From: Candidatus Omnitrophica bacterium UBA6233
GTDB taxonomy: Bacteria > Omnitrophota > Gorgyraeia > Gygaellales > Profunditerraquicolaceae
Direction: 5' to 3'
Assembly: GCA_002440965.1 (NCBI GenBank)
Contig: DJWJ01000011.1
Location: 35,756-99,755, forward strand
Length of the DNA: 64,000 bases
The stretch's first letter is position 1; each line of letters begins with the position of its first letter. This document shows, piece after piece, positions 50,290-59,511 of this stretch. The translations under genes and the position numbers were made by a program. Under the pieces are notes generated by a model. That model saw only the letters and a list, made by a program, of their open reading frames with translations. It was not told the DNA's origin and did no database searches.

Positions 50290-51465
50290 CTATAATGCTT
50301 TTAACCAGGATTCTAATCTGTCCATACCCTTTTCTAATTGTTCAGAACTTGCGGCAAAACTCAAACGTATAAAATCATCTGCTCCAAATCCATTCCCCGG
50401 AATGATGCTTAAATATTTCTTCTCCAACAATTGATTTGCTACTTCCGTTGATTTAAGGCCTGTCTTGGATATATCGCAAAAAATGTAAAAAGCCCCCTTT
50501 GGCACTATCGCTGTAATCTTGGGCATTGCCTGAATACGGTTAATGCAATAGTCCCTTCTTTCCTGAAACTGGGCGCGGATTTCTTGAAAGAAATCTCTCG
50601 GCCCTTTCAATGCCGCAATAGCGGCCTTTTGCGCGATAGAATTGGGATTAGAAGTTGAATGATCCTGCAGGCGCGAAATTGCCTCCGCTATATGAACCGG
50701 CGCGCCCAAATAACCAAGCCTCCAGCCGGTCATCGAGAAACTTTTAGAAAAACCATTTACGGTAACGGTCAAATCATAAATATCCTTATTTAAACTGGCA
50801 ATAGAGGTATGCTTTAATCCGTCGTAAATTAATTCCTCATAGATCTCGTCACTGATTACAAATACTTTATTCTTTACGCATATTTCGGCGATAGCTTCTA
50901 ATTCTTCTTTTTCATATACGCAGCCGGTTGGATTCGATGGGCTATTCAGGATTAAAACCCGGGATTTCGCGCTGACTGCCTTTTTTAAATCCTGAGCGTT
51001 AAATTTAAAATCCTTCCCGGCCTGAGTTTGTATATAACGGATAGCGCCATCGCAAAGATTCGCCATTTCAGGATAGCTTACCCAATAAGGAGAAGGAATC
51101 AAAACTTCATCCCCCGGATTCACCAGGGCCAAAAGCGCGTTAAATATGCTATGCTTGGCTCCGCATGAAGCGACGATCTGATTTGGCGCGTATTCCAGAG
51201 AGTTATCCTCTTTGAATTTGGCTGAAATTAACTGTTTTAATTCGGGAATGCCTGTGGTAGGAGTATATTTGGTGAAACCGTTATTAATAGCCTCGATTGC
51301 GGCTGCTTTGACAAAATCGGGCGTATCAAAATCGGGCTCTCCGGCGGCAAGAGTTACTATATCAAACCCTTCGGCTTTTAGTTTTTTAGCCTTGGAAGTG
51401 ATAGCGAGGGTTGATGAAGGTTTTACATTCTTTAAGCGTTTGGCTAACCTCGTATCTATATGCAT
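50290..51465 (-). CDS. Class I/II aminotransferase, aspartate aminotransferase-like
   Basis: A 391-residue PLP enzyme of subgroup I-gamma/beta type. NSPSNPTGCVYEKEELEAI, VISDEIYEELIY and the PLP-lysine motif VNGFSKSFSMTGWRLGYL are complete. Substrate is most probably aspartate and 2-oxoglutarate, although other amino acids are possible. It could link to the TCA-type genes upstream by supplying or using oxaloacetate/2-oxoglutarate. Confidence 0.9.
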   Translation of the reverse strand: MHIDTRLAKRLKNVKPSSTLAITSKAKKLKAEGFDIVTLAAGEPDFDTPDFVKAAAIEAINNGFTKYTPTTGIPELKQLISAKFKEDNSLEYAPNQIVASCGAKHSIFNALLALVNPGDEVLIPSPYWVSYPEMANLCDGAIRYIQTQAGKDFKFNAQDLKKAVSAKSRVLILNSPSNPTGCVYEKEELEAIAEICVKNKVFVISDEIYEELIYDGLKHTSIASLNKDIYDLTVTVNGFSKSFSMTGWRLGYLGAPVHIAEAISRLQDHSTSNPNSIAQKAAIAALKGPRDFFQEIRAQFQERRDYCINRIQAMPKITAIVPKGAFYIFCDISKTGLKSTEVANQLLEKKYLSIIPGNGFGADDFIRLSFAASSEQLEKGMDRLESWLKAL

Positions 51466-51480
51466 AGAAAAAGAATAGCT

Positions 51481-52053
51481 TTATAGCGAATCCCTTTCTT
51501 TCTTGAATATGCCCCTTATCCCTCCTAAGAACTTTTTAGCTGGCTTCTTAGTAACCGGGGGCTTTTCTTTAACCGCTTCTTCACGCGCTTCAACCTGCTT
51601 TTTCTCATTTGCTTGCGCAGAAGCTGCTGTATCAATTACTTCTTCGGTATCCTTCTCTTTTATTTCCTTGGCTTTTTTTATCTTTTTTACCTTAGGCTTT
51701 AATTCCGTAAGCTCAAAGATAACTATGCTTGCGTCATCACCGCGGCGTTTGCCTAAATTAACGATTCTGGTGAATCCGCTGACCCGCTTAGCGAAGCGCG
51801 GTCCAACCTCGTTAAAAAGACTGGACACTAATTTATGATCGCCTAAAATGCTAAAAGCTTCTCTTTTAGCGCTTAAAGTATTGGCTTTAGCCAAACTTAT
51901 AAGCTTCTCGGCTAAAGGCCTTACCGCCTTAGCCCTATGCAAGGTAGTCCTCATGCTCTCATAAATGAGCAAATTCCTGACTAAGCTATTCAGAGTAGCT
52001 TTATGCCAACTGGTAACACGATTTAACTGTAGCCTTCTTTTTTTATGTCGCAT
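51481..52053 (-). CDS. rplQ: 50S ribosomal protein L17 with C-terminal extension
   Basis: The L17 domain (MRHKKRRLQLNRVTSWHKAT to about residue 120) is followed by a Lys/Glu/Ala-rich tail of about 70 residues (KVKKIKKAKEIKEKDTEE ... KKPAKKFLGGIRGIFKK). Usual L17 ends near residue 120. The last gene of the ribosomal cluster, 4 bp after rpoA. Confidence 0.95.
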   Translation of the reverse strand: MRHKKRRLQLNRVTSWHKATLNSLVRNLLIYESMRTTLHRAKAVRPLAEKLISLAKANTLSAKREAFSILGDHKLVSSLFNEVGPRFAKRVSGFTRIVNLGKRRGDDASIVIFELTELKPKVKKIKKAKEIKEKDTEEVIDTAASAQANEKKQVEAREEAVKEKPPVTKKPAKKFLGGIRGIFKKERDSL

Positions 52054-52057
52054 TGTT

Positions 52058-53050
52058 TTAAGCTTTCTTTATTTTTTTAGGATCAACTTGTATGCCTAAG
52101 GTTAAACCCATACCCATAAGAAGCTCTTTGATCTCGGTTAACGATTTCTTGCCAAAATTCTTGAAACCAAGCATTTCTTCTTCGGTTTTTTTAACCAAAT
52201 CCGCGATAATCCTGATACCCGCTTCCCTTAAACAATTCGAGCTGCGCACCGACAATTCCAATTCCGAAATCGGCAGCCTCAACTTTTCGTAAAGAGCCGC
52301 CTCTTCCTTGGTCATCTCCAAATCTTCTTCAATGATATCTTCGGGTAACTGGCCGAAATTGACAAATACATCCAAATGCCTCTGAAGAATATTTGACGCG
52401 TATAAAAGAGCGTCCTTGGGAGTAATGGCGCCATTAGTAAAAATCTCAAGGATCAACTTATCGTAATCGGTGCGCTGCCCCACACGGGTATTCTCGACAA
52501 AGAAATTCACCTTCTTTATCGGAGTAAATACCGCGTCAACCGGAATTACGCCGATTGTTTTATCTTCCTTTTTATTTAACTCGGCCGGGACATACCCCCT
52601 GCCGCGCGAAACTTCCATTTCAATGTTCAACTTTGTATCCCTGGTCAGAGTCGCGATATGCAAATCGGAGTTGATAATTTCAATAGTCTCATCAACTTCG
52701 ATATCTTTAGCCTTAATATCGCCTTTGGAATCGGCCTTAATCATTATAGTCTTGGGTATCTTGGAATGCGAGTTAAGAACCAAACTCTTGATGTTAAGGA
52801 TGAGTTCCGGAATATCTTCTAACACGCCCGGAATAGTCGAAAATTCATGCTGGGCTCCGGAAATCTTTACACTTGTCACCGCGCTTCCCTCGATAGAAGA
52901 AAATAAAACTCTCCTTAAAGAATTCCCCAAGGTAACGCCATAGCCTCTTTCGAATGGCGCAGCCGAAAATTTTCCGTAGGTATTGGTATATGTAGCCTCG
53001 TCGCACTCAAGCCTTTTTGGTAGTTGAAAATCTCTCCATTTTATTCCCAT
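52058..53050 (-). CDS. rpoA: DNA-directed RNA polymerase alpha subunit
   Basis: 330 residues. N-terminal assembly domain (GYGVTLGNSLRRVLFSSIEG) and C-terminal domain (LPISELELSVRSSNCLREAG and FGKKSLTEIKELL). Full length. Separated from rpsD by an AT-rich repeat. Confidence 0.97.
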   Translation of the reverse strand: MGIKWRDFQLPKRLECDEATYTNTYGKFSAAPFERGYGVTLGNSLRRVLFSSIEGSAVTSVKISGAQHEFSTIPGVLEDIPELILNIKSLVLNSHSKIPKTIMIKADSKGDIKAKDIEVDETIEIINSDLHIATLTRDTKLNIEMEVSRGRGYVPAELNKKEDKTIGVIPVDAVFTPIKKVNFFVENTRVGQRTDYDKLILEIFTNGAITPKDALLYASNILQRHLDVFVNFGQLPEDIIEEDLEMTKEEAALYEKLRLPISELELSVRSSNCLREAGIRIIADLVKKTEEEMLGFKNFGKKSLTEIKELLMGMGLTLGIQVDPKKIKKA

Positions 53051-53079
53051 TATATTGTTCCTCCTGTTATAACTTCAAT

Positions 53080-53212
53080 TAATGACAAATTACAAAGCAC
53101 AAAATTCAAAATAATTACAAATTAAAAAATCTAAATCACAAAACCTTAGTTTTGAAATTTGCCATTTTGATTTTTGATTTATTTTGGACTTTGAATTTTG
53201 TCATTTGAATTT
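53080..53212. repeat. AT-rich palindromic repeat, copy 3
   Basis: Starts TTAATGACAAATTACAAAGC and ends TTTTGTCATTTGAATTTA; fills most of the rpsD-rpoA gap (53051-53213). Confidence 0.8.
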
Positions 53213-53213
53213 A

Positions 53214-53849
53214 TTATTTAGAATACAACTCTACTATTAACTGCTCTTGTATAACCTGTTGAATATCTTCTTTACCCGGAAGCCTTAAAACTTTACCGCT
53301 TAATTCGGCTGAGTTGAATTCAAGCCAGGTCGGAACTGTCCTCTCCTTGGATTGCTCCAGGATTTCTTTAATTTTATTGAGCGCCTTTTCTTTAACCTTA
53401 ACCTGAATAACATCTCCCTGCATAATCAGATAAGACGGGATATTTACCCTGCGCGAATTAACCTGTATAAAGTTATGCCTTACTATCTGGCGGGCCTGCG
53501 CGCGGGATAATCCCAGACCTAAACGAAAGATCACGTTATCCAAACGCCTTTCCAATAATTGCAGCAATACCTTTCCGGTAACACCCTTGGTCTTGGAAGC
53601 AATTTTAAAATAACGGCGGAATTGTTTTTCTAGGACACCGTAGATTCTTTTTACTTTTTGTTTCTCTTTCATCTGAAGGCCGTAGTTAGAGAGCTTGCTC
53701 CTGCGTTTTCCACCCTGGCCGTGCTGCCCCGGCGGATAAGCCCTTTTGCTAGCGGCGCACTTTTCCGTATTACAACGAGTGCCCTTTAGAAAAAGCTTCT
53801 CTCCCTGCCTGCGGCACAATTTGCAAACTGCGTCAGTATAACGTGCCAT
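53214..53849 (-). CDS. rpsD: 30S ribosomal protein S4
   Basis: 211 residues with the S4 domain ([20 protein letters not shown]). The N-terminus keeps a Cys-containing zinc form: CKLCRRQG and RCNTEKC. Initiator of 30S assembly. Confidence 0.97.
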   Translation of the reverse strand: MARYTDAVCKLCRRQGEKLFLKGTRCNTEKCAASKRAYPPGQHGQGGKRRSKLSNYGLQMKEKQKVKRIYGVLEKQFRRYFKIASKTKGVTGKVLLQLLERRLDNVIFRLGLGLSRAQARQIVRHNFIQVNSRRVNIPSYLIMQGDVIQVKVKEKALNKIKEILEQSKERTVPTWLEFNSAELSGKVLRLPGKEDIQQVIQEQLIVELYSK

Positions 53850-53852
53850 AAA

Positions 53853-54242
53853 TTACACTCTCCTTTTCTTCTTCGGACGACATCCGTTATGCGGTATAGG
53901 AGTAACATCCTTGATTAAAGTTATGATCAAACCTGAAGCCTGAAGCGCTCGTATCGCGCTTTCACGCCCGAATCCCGGGCCTTTAACGCGCACTTCCACA
54001 TCTTTAATCCCGATTTCCTTAGCTTTTCTAGCCGCGTCAGCCGCAGCTATCTGAGCCGCAAAAGGCGTGGATTTCTTAGAACCGCTATAACCTACAATTC
54101 CCGGGGCAGACCAAACCAATACATTGCCCTGCTTATCGGTTATTGTGATTATTGTATTATTGAAGCTAGCCTGGATATGGGCAATCCCGGAACTAATCCC
54201 TCTGGCTATTTTCTTCTTCTTCGCTCTTTCTTTTGTCGCCAT
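53853..54242 (-). CDS. rpsK: 30S ribosomal protein S11
   Basis: 129 residues, complete: [15 protein letters not shown] and the C-terminal [16 protein letters not shown], both conserved. Confidence 0.97.
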   Translation of the reverse strand: MATKERAKKKKIARGISSGIAHIQASFNNTIITITDKQGNVLVWSAPGIVGYSGSKKSTPFAAQIAAADAARKAKEIGIKDVEVRVKGPGFGRESAIRALQASGLIITLIKDVTPIPHNGCRPKKKRRV

Positions 54243-54273
54243 TAATTCCCTCTTTCTTTTAGGTTAGGAATTA

Positions 54274-54299
54274 ACCCCGAGCCCAAAGGGCGAGGGGTA
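54274..54299. repeat. CCCCGAG hairpin between rpsM and rpsK
   Basis: AACCCCGAGCCC / GGGCGAGGGGTA form a hairpin in the 67-bp gap. Same family as 50266-50286 and 55187-55210. Confidence 0.65.
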
Positions 54300-54309
54300 T
54301 ACCCTTATT

Positions 54310-54717
54310 TTATTTTGCCGCTGGTTTTGCTTTAGCCGGCTCAGCTTTCTTAATTATAGCCATATTCCCCTTGCGCGGCCCTTTTCTGGTCCGGGCATTG
54401 GTGCGCGTGCGCTGGCCTCTGGCCGGAAGGCCCTTTTTGTGCCTTGAACCGCGATATGAACCAATGTCCATTAAACGTTTAATATTCTGCGAAATATCCC
54501 TGCGCAAATCTCCTTCTAAACGCAACCCGCTTTTTTGCAGCGCATTGGTGATACGGGCGACCTCTTCATCGCTTAGGTCTTTGGCGCGCTTGGATGAATC
54601 GATGTTTACCTCTTTGAGTATCTTACCGGATAGAACTCTGCCTATCCCGTATAAATAAGTCAATGAAATATCGATCCTTTTTTCCTTAGGTATATCTACA
54701 CCCAGTATTCTTGGCAT
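54310..54717 (-). CDS. rpsM: 30S ribosomal protein S13
   Basis: 135 residues: [20 protein letters not shown], then [11 protein letters not shown] and [21 protein letters not shown] short Ala/Lys/Pro tail ([12 protein letters not shown]) extends beyond the usual end. Confidence 0.97.
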   Translation of the reverse strand: MPRILGVDIPKEKRIDISLTYLYGIGRVLSGKILKEVNIDSSKRAKDLSDEEVARITNALQKSGLRLEGDLRRDISQNIKRLMDIGSYRGSRHKKGLPARGQRTRTNARTRKGPRKGNMAIIKKAEPAKAKPAAK

Positions 54718-54770
54718 TTATATCTCCTATTTCTTTTGAATGCGAAAGGGGAACTCAAATTCCCAAAGAG

Positions 54771-54884
54771 TTAGCCCTGTCTCTGCTTATGCTTGGGATT
54801 AGAGCAAATTACCCTGATTACCCCCGCTCTTTTTACAATCTTGCATTTGTCGCAAATTTTTCTTACAGACGCTTTTACTTTCAT
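54771..54884 (-). CDS. rpmJ: 50S ribosomal protein L36
   Basis: 37 residues, complete: [20 protein letters not shown], with the zinc pair CDKC and the later CSNPKH, ending KQRQG. Between infA and rpsM as in most bacteria. Confidence 0.96.
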   Translation of the reverse strand: MKVKASVRKICDKCKIVKRAGVIRVICSNPKHKQRQG

Positions 54885-54932
54885 CCCGTTACAAACCTCC
54901 GAATTCTTAACCCGTTACAAGTTTGTAACGGG
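54885..54932. repeat. CCCGTTACAAAC inverted repeats
   Basis: CCCGTTACAAAC (54885-54896) and GTTTGTAACGGG (54921-54932), with a second inner pairing CCCGTTACAA (54911-54920) / TTGTAACGGG (54923-54932). Alternate hairpins are possible in the infA-rpmJ gap. Confidence 0.65.
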
Positions 54933-54939
54933 ATTCATT

Positions 54940-55158
54940 TTATTTAACCCTAAAAGTTATCCTTCCCCTGTTCAAGTCATACGGAGAAAGCTCCAACTTA
55001 ACCTTATCTCCCGGTAGAATCCTTATAAAATTCATACGCATTTTTCCTGATACATGCGCAAGCACCATATGCCCGTTTTCCAGCTCTACCTTGAACATCG
55101 CGTTGGGTAAAGCTTCGATAATTTTTCCTTCTGTTTCAATCAACTCTTCTTTAGGCAT
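54940..55158 (-). CDS. infA: Translation initiation factor IF-1
   Basis: 72 residues, S1/OB fold: [52 protein letters not shown]. Complete. Confidence 0.97.
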   Translation of the reverse strand: MPKEELIETEGKIIEALPNAMFKVELENGHMVLAHVSGKMRMNFIRILPGDKVKLELSPYDLNRGRITFRVK

Positions 55159-55186
55159 AAAACCCTTCTTAATTACTCCCGGTTTT

Positions 55187-55210
55187 ACCCCGGGCGCTTA
55201 GCCGAGGGGT
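55187..55210. repeat. CCCCGGGC hairpin between map and infA
   Basis: TACCCCGGGCG...GCCGAGGGGTA; third member of the CCCCGAG hairpin family. Confidence 0.6.
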
Positions 55211-55212
55211 AT

Positions 55213-55956
55213 TTATTTTGTTAAGATTTCCGGCCCTTTCTTGGTTATGGCTACCGTATGTTCAAAATGCGCTGAAGGTAACCTATCCTTAGTCACTGCG
55301 GTCCAGCCATTATCCAGAATTTCGGCTTCCCATCCTCCAATATTCACCATAGGTTCAATAGCCAGGACCATTCCTTCTTTAAGCAGCGGCCCCTGCCCGG
55401 GACATCCAAAATTGGGGACTTCCGGATCTTCGTGCAACTTTAAACCGATTCCATGGCCGACAAATTGCCGCACAACGGAAAAACCGTTATCTTCGACATA
55501 TCTTTGAATCCTGACAGATATATCCGATAAACAATTCCCTATTATAGCCGCCTCTATGCCTTCGGACAAAGAAACCCGGGTAACATCGATAAGTTTCTTT
55601 ATCTTTGGCGAAACACTGCCTATCGGTATGGTAATTGCCGAATCTGAGAAATAGCCTTTGTAATTTACTCCTATATCTAAACCTAAAATATCGCCTTCAT
55701 TCAAGAGCCTGCCGGACGGAATACCATGGACAATTTCTTCATTGACCGAAGCGCAAACTGCCGCGGGATACCCCCGATAACCCTTAAACGCGGGTAAGGC
55801 CCCTTGCTCCAGGATAAGTTTCTCCGCTAAAGAATCAATATCCAGGGTTGAAATACCGGCCTTAATCCTTTTTTCCAACTCTCGCATAACCCTGGAAAGA
55901 ATCCCCCCGGAACATCTAAGCATTCGGAGTTCTTCTTCAGACTTTAAAGGAATCAT
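55213..55956 (-). CDS. map: Methionine aminopeptidase type I
   Basis: 247 residues. Metal ligands in DILGLDIGVNYKGYFSDSAI, GHGIGLKLHEDPEVPNFG and the late AIEPMVNIG. Removes the initiator Met. Overlaps adk by 4 bp. Confidence 0.95.
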   Translation of the reverse strand: MIPLKSEEELRMLRCSGGILSRVMRELEKRIKAGISTLDIDSLAEKLILEQGALPAFKGYRGYPAAVCASVNEEIVHGIPSGRLLNEGDILGLDIGVNYKGYFSDSAITIPIGSVSPKIKKLIDVTRVSLSEGIEAAIIGNCLSDISVRIQRYVEDNGFSVVRQFVGHGIGLKLHEDPEVPNFGCPGQGPLLKEGMVLAIEPMVNIGGWEAEILDNGWTAVTKDRLPSAHFEHTVAITKKGPEILTK

Positions 55957-56603
55957 GCAATCTTTTTAGTAAGAGCGATTATCTCTTCGAGAACCAAACC
56001 CGCATCGCCGTCTGCCGCAAGACGATATAATTTTTTCTTATCCTGATAATATTTTATAAGGCTGGAGACCTCGTTTTTGTAAACTTCCAGCCGTTTTTTA
56101 ATCGTTTCTTCCCGGTCGTCGCTCCTTTGAAAAAGCGCGCCTTGGCACTTATCGCAAACTCCCTTATTCTTAGGAGGCATATTCCTGATGTGAAAATTCG
56201 CTCCGCAGACACTGCAAACCAATCTTCCCGAGAGCCTCTGGATAATTACACTATCACTTGAATCCAGGTATACAACCATATCCACATCTAAATTCTTCTG
56301 CTTGAATATTTCTTCCAGGGTTTGAGCTTGGGAAAAATTGCGCGGATAACCGTCGAGAATAAAACCTTTCTTTATATCGCTTTGCGAGAATCTCTCCAAA
56401 AGCATCTTGCTCATTAACTCATCAGGGACCAAAAGCCCGCGCTCCATATAGTCTTTGGCTTCTTTTCCCAAGGCAGTTGCGTCTTTGACGTTTTGCCTTA
56501 GGATATCGCCGGTAGATATATGCGGCAAACTCAATCTCTCCGCCAATCTTTTGGCCTGAGTTCCTTTACCTGCTCCGGGTGGACCTAATAGCACTATTCT
56601 CAT
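55953..56603 (-). CDS. adk: Adenylate kinase, zinc-lid form
   Basis: 216 residues. P-loop LLGPPGAGKGTQAKRLAERL, the lid with CSVCGANFH and CDKCQG (four Cys), and GYPRNFSQAQTLE. Complete. Confidence 0.96.
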   Translation of the reverse strand: MRIVLLGPPGAGKGTQAKRLAERLSLPHISTGDILRQNVKDATALGKEAKDYMERGLLVPDELMSKMLLERFSQSDIKKGFILDGYPRNFSQAQTLEEIFKQKNLDVDMVVYLDSSDSVIIQRLSGRLVCSVCGANFHIRNMPPKNKGVCDKCQGALFQRSDDREETIKKRLEVYKNEVSSLIKYYQDKKKLYRLAADGDAGLVLEEIIALTKKIA

Positions 56604-56650
56604 ATATACACCTTAATTAAAAACTTAAAACGCAAAACTGCTTATTTAAT

Positions 56651-56785
56651 TAATGTCAAAATAACAAAGCACAAAATTCAAAATAAATTTAAATGACAAA
56701 TTCCAAATGACAAAACTTTTGTTTTGCTATTTGACATTTGGACTTTGAATTTATTTTGGACTTTAAATTTTGTCATTTGTCATTA
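56651..56785. repeat. AT-rich palindromic repeat, copy 4
   Basis: Starts TAATGTCAAAATAACAAAGC and ends TTGTCATTTGTCATTA, with AAAACTTTTGTTTT at the centre. Arms of about 65 bp. Fills the secY-adk gap (56604-56800). Confidence 0.85.
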
Positions 56786-56800
56786 CACTTTTTACTTTAA

Positions 56801-58147
56801 CTATCTTCTTCCTTTAATATGGCTTCCTTTAATAAAGCCTTCGTAGTGATGCGTCAACAAATGCGATTCTATTTGTTTTAAGGTATCCAGCATAACTCCT
56901 ACTATGATCAAGATTCCTGTGCCTCCAAAAAATGAGGCAACCAAATACGGGACTTTAAGCCAGGCCATGATAAAATCCGGGAAGATGGCGATAACTACGA
57001 TGAAAAGCGCGCCTGCCAAGGTAATCCGGGTCATCACATAATCCAGATATTCAGCTGTAGGCGCACCCGGACGAATGCCTGGAATAAACCCGCCGTATTT
57101 TTTCATATTCTCGGAAAGATCCTGCGGATTAAACACTATTGCCGTATAAAAATAACAAAAGAACATAATCAGGAGCCCATAAACAACCGTATAAAGCACA
57201 TGGCCGCGGATTAAACTCTCTGCCAATCTTTGAAATCCCGGATTGGGAATAAACGATGCCAATGTCGCCGGAAAAAGAATGATCGATTGAGCGAATATGA
57301 TGGCTATAACTCCGGAGGTATCCACTTTCAGGGGAATATAAGTGGACTGCCCTCCATAAATCTTTCTGCCGACGATCCTGCGCGCATATTGAACAGGGAT
57401 TTTCCTCTGGCCCTGGGTAATCATTATTACCGCGAAAACTACGCCTACCAGAAAAATACCCATAATTAACAAGGTAAAAGGCTGAATTTGCCGGCGGCTT
57501 GCCGCAAAAGGCGAAACCAAAACATACAACTGGTGCATCGCAGCCGGAATCCTTGATATGATACCGGCGGTAATTACCAATGATATACCGTTACCTATTC
57601 CGCGCTCCTGTATTTGCTCGCCCAGCCACATAATAAAAATAGTGCCGGTAGTCAAGGTCAAAACAGTAACCAGACGAAAACCCCAACCCGGTGTCATAAC
57701 TATTCTTAAACCTTCAAAACGAGCCGGATTTTCCAGCCAAAGAGCGATAAAATACGATTGAACCAGGGCTAAGGCTACTGTGCCATAACGGGTAAATTGG
57801 TTTATTTTCTCATAGCCAGCTTTACCTTCTTTGGCTATTTTCTCCAAAGCGGGGATTACCGCGGTCAATAGCTGCATGATGATCGATGAAGATATATACG
57901 GCATAATCCCCAGCGCAAATATGGTCAGCTTTTCCATTGCGCCTCCGGAAAACATATTAATTATGCCAAAGATCGTGCCGCCTTGCGTCCGGGATATGCG
58001 GTTAAAAAATTCGGCCAGGGCTGCTCCGTCAATGCCGGGAGTCGGAACATAACAACCAACCCTGTATACCGCAATCAAAGCGCCAGTTATAATCAAACGC
58101 CTCTTTAGATCCGGAATCTTAAAGGCATTAACTAGAGCGCTAAACAT
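56801..58147 (-). CDS. secY: Protein translocase channel subunit SecY
   Basis: 448 residues with ten TM helices. GIDGAALAEFFNR near the start, GIMPYISSSIIMQLL, ERGIGNGISLVI and GGTGILIIVGVMLDTLKQIE. It overlaps rplO by 8 bp. Confidence 0.97.
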   Translation of the reverse strand: MFSALVNAFKIPDLKRRLIITGALIAVYRVGCYVPTPGIDGAALAEFFNRISRTQGGTIFGIINMFSGGAMEKLTIFALGIMPYISSSIIMQLLTAVIPALEKIAKEGKAGYEKINQFTRYGTVALALVQSYFIALWLENPARFEGLRIVMTPGWGFRLVTVLTLTTGTIFIMWLGEQIQERGIGNGISLVITAGIISRIPAAMHQLYVLVSPFAASRRQIQPFTLLIMGIFLVGVVFAVIMITQGQRKIPVQYARRIVGRKIYGGQSTYIPLKVDTSGVIAIIFAQSIILFPATLASFIPNPGFQRLAESLIRGHVLYTVVYGLLIMFFCYFYTAIVFNPQDLSENMKKYGGFIPGIRPGAPTAEYLDYVMTRITLAGALFIVVIAIFPDFIMAWLKVPYLVASFFGGTGILIIVGVMLDTLKQIESHLLTHHYEGFIKGSHIKGRR

Positions 58148-58637
58148 TGATAACTTCCGCTACTCCGCCGGCCTTTTTGATTTCTTCCGAGGCCTTTTTG
58201 GAGAATGAGTGGGCCTGAACAGTTATGGGATTTTTTACGCAACCGTCCCCCAGAATCTTAACCAGCTTACCCTTATCTTTAATCAAACCTTTAGCCAGTA
58301 AAAGTTCCGGATTTATCACGGTTTCTTTTATTTTAGCCAAGCTTTCCAGGTTTACAATCTGATATTCTTTTTTAAATACACTATTGAAACCGCGTTTTGG
58401 CATTTTGCGGACTAAAGGAGACTGCCCTCCTTCGAAACCTAAATAAAAATGCCTTCCCGCGCGGGAAGTCTGGCCCTTGCTTCCTCTAGTCGAAGTTTTT
58501 CCATGCCCCGAGCTAGAACCTCTGCCTAAATACTTACGCCCTTTATGCGCGCCAGCCGGAACTTTTAAGTTAAATAAACCGACTAACTGCGCAGAATCTT
58601 GCGACTTACTCTTTTTTATGGTTTTTTTGCTTTTCAT
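58140..58637 (-). CDS. rplO: 50S ribosomal protein L15
   Basis: 165 residues. GAHKGRKYLGRGSSSGHGKT and GFEGGQSPLVRKMPKRGF; N-terminal Lys/Ser extension of about 20 residues. rpmD (L30), usually just upstream, is missing; the gap to rpsE holds a dispersed repeat. Confidence 0.96.
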   Translation of the reverse strand: MKSKKTIKKSKSQDSAQLVGLFNLKVPAGAHKGRKYLGRGSSSGHGKTSTRGSKGQTSRAGRHFYLGFEGGQSPLVRKMPKRGFNSVFKKEYQIVNLESLAKIKETVINPELLLAKGLIKDKGKLVKILGDGCVKNPITVQAHSFSKKASEEIKKAGGVAEVINV

Positions 58638-58693
58638 AGTTCGACTCTTTTCACTCGCTCACTATGAACCCTGAGTTTATCAAAGGGTTCATC
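58636..58693. repeat. GTTCGACTC...AAAGGGTTCAT repeat, copy 2
   Basis: ATAGTTCGACTCTTTTCACT, then CGCTCACTATGAACCCTGAG, closing AAAGGGTTCATC; fills the gap between rpsE and rplO, where rpmD would be. Confidence 0.7.
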
Positions 58694-58694
58694 T

Positions 58695-59147
58695 TTAACT
58701 TTTGAGGCTCTTTAAGCCCTCGACGGTAGCTTTAATAACATTAATAGGGTTATTGGATTTAAGGCACTTTGTCAATATATCCTTGATGCCTGCGGCTTCG
58801 CATATAGCCCGCACAGGACCAGCTGCGATTACCCCTGTCCCTTCCGAGGCTGGTTTAAGCATTACTTTGGCAGCGCCATAGTGCCCGACAACTTCATGAG
58901 GAATAGTGGAACCCTCAAGGCTAACCCTAAAAAGGCTCTTTTTGGCCTTAGTCAGGGATTTGCGTATTGCATCCGCCACCTCATTAGCTTTATCCAAAGC
59001 AAATCCAACCCTGCCCTTGGTATCGCCTACAACTACAAGCGCGCTAAAATGTAATTTCTTGCCGCCTTTGGTAACCTTGGTAACACGGTTGATGGTAATT
59101 ACCTTTTCAATTAATTCCGGCTGCTGTTCAATGTTTAACTCACGCAT
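58695..59147 (-). CDS. rpsE: 30S ribosomal protein S5
   Basis: 150 residues. [37 protein letters not shown] and [20 protein letters not shown]; complete. Confidence 0.97.
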   Translation of the reverse strand: MRELNIEQQPELIEKVITINRVTKVTKGGKKLHFSALVVVGDTKGRVGFALDKANEVADAIRKSLTKAKKSLFRVSLEGSTIPHEVVGHYGAAKVMLKPASEGTGVIAAGPVRAICEAAGIKDILTKCLKSNNPINVIKATVEGLKSLKS

Positions 59148-59150
59148 AAG

Positions 59151-59510
59151 TTAAAACTCCAATCCGCCTTTTCTTAAGGATTCGGCAAATGCCTTTATCC
59201 TGCCATGATATAAATAACCTGCCCTGTCAAATATGATTTTACTAATCCCTTTTTCTTTGGCCATTTTAGAAAAAACCTCTCCAAAAACGCCAGATGCTTT
59301 GACACTTCCGGAAGAACTTACGTTTTTCTTAAACTCTTTACTTGCCGTAGAAAAAGAAAATAACACCTTATTCTCTGTGTCGTCGATAACTTGGGCTGAA
59401 AGATTGTTCAGGGAGCGTTTGACGACCAGACGCGGCTTACTGCCTGAGCCCTGCATTTTAATCCTGATTCTGCGATGCCTTTTTAATCTTGCGAGTTCTT
59501 TTTTATTCAT
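59151..59510 (-). CDS. rplR: 50S ribosomal protein L18
   Basis: 119 residues from ATG 59510; GTG 59522 would overlap rplF. RLKRHRRIRIKMQGSGSKPR at the start and IIFDRAGYLYHGRIKAFAES; complete. Confidence 0.96.
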   Translation of the reverse strand: MNKKELARLKRHRRIRIKMQGSGSKPRLVVKRSLNNLSAQVIDDTENKVLFSFSTASKEFKKNVSSSGSVKASGVFGEVFSKMAKEKGISKIIFDRAGYLYHGRIKAFAESLRKGGLEF

Positions 59511-59511
59511 T

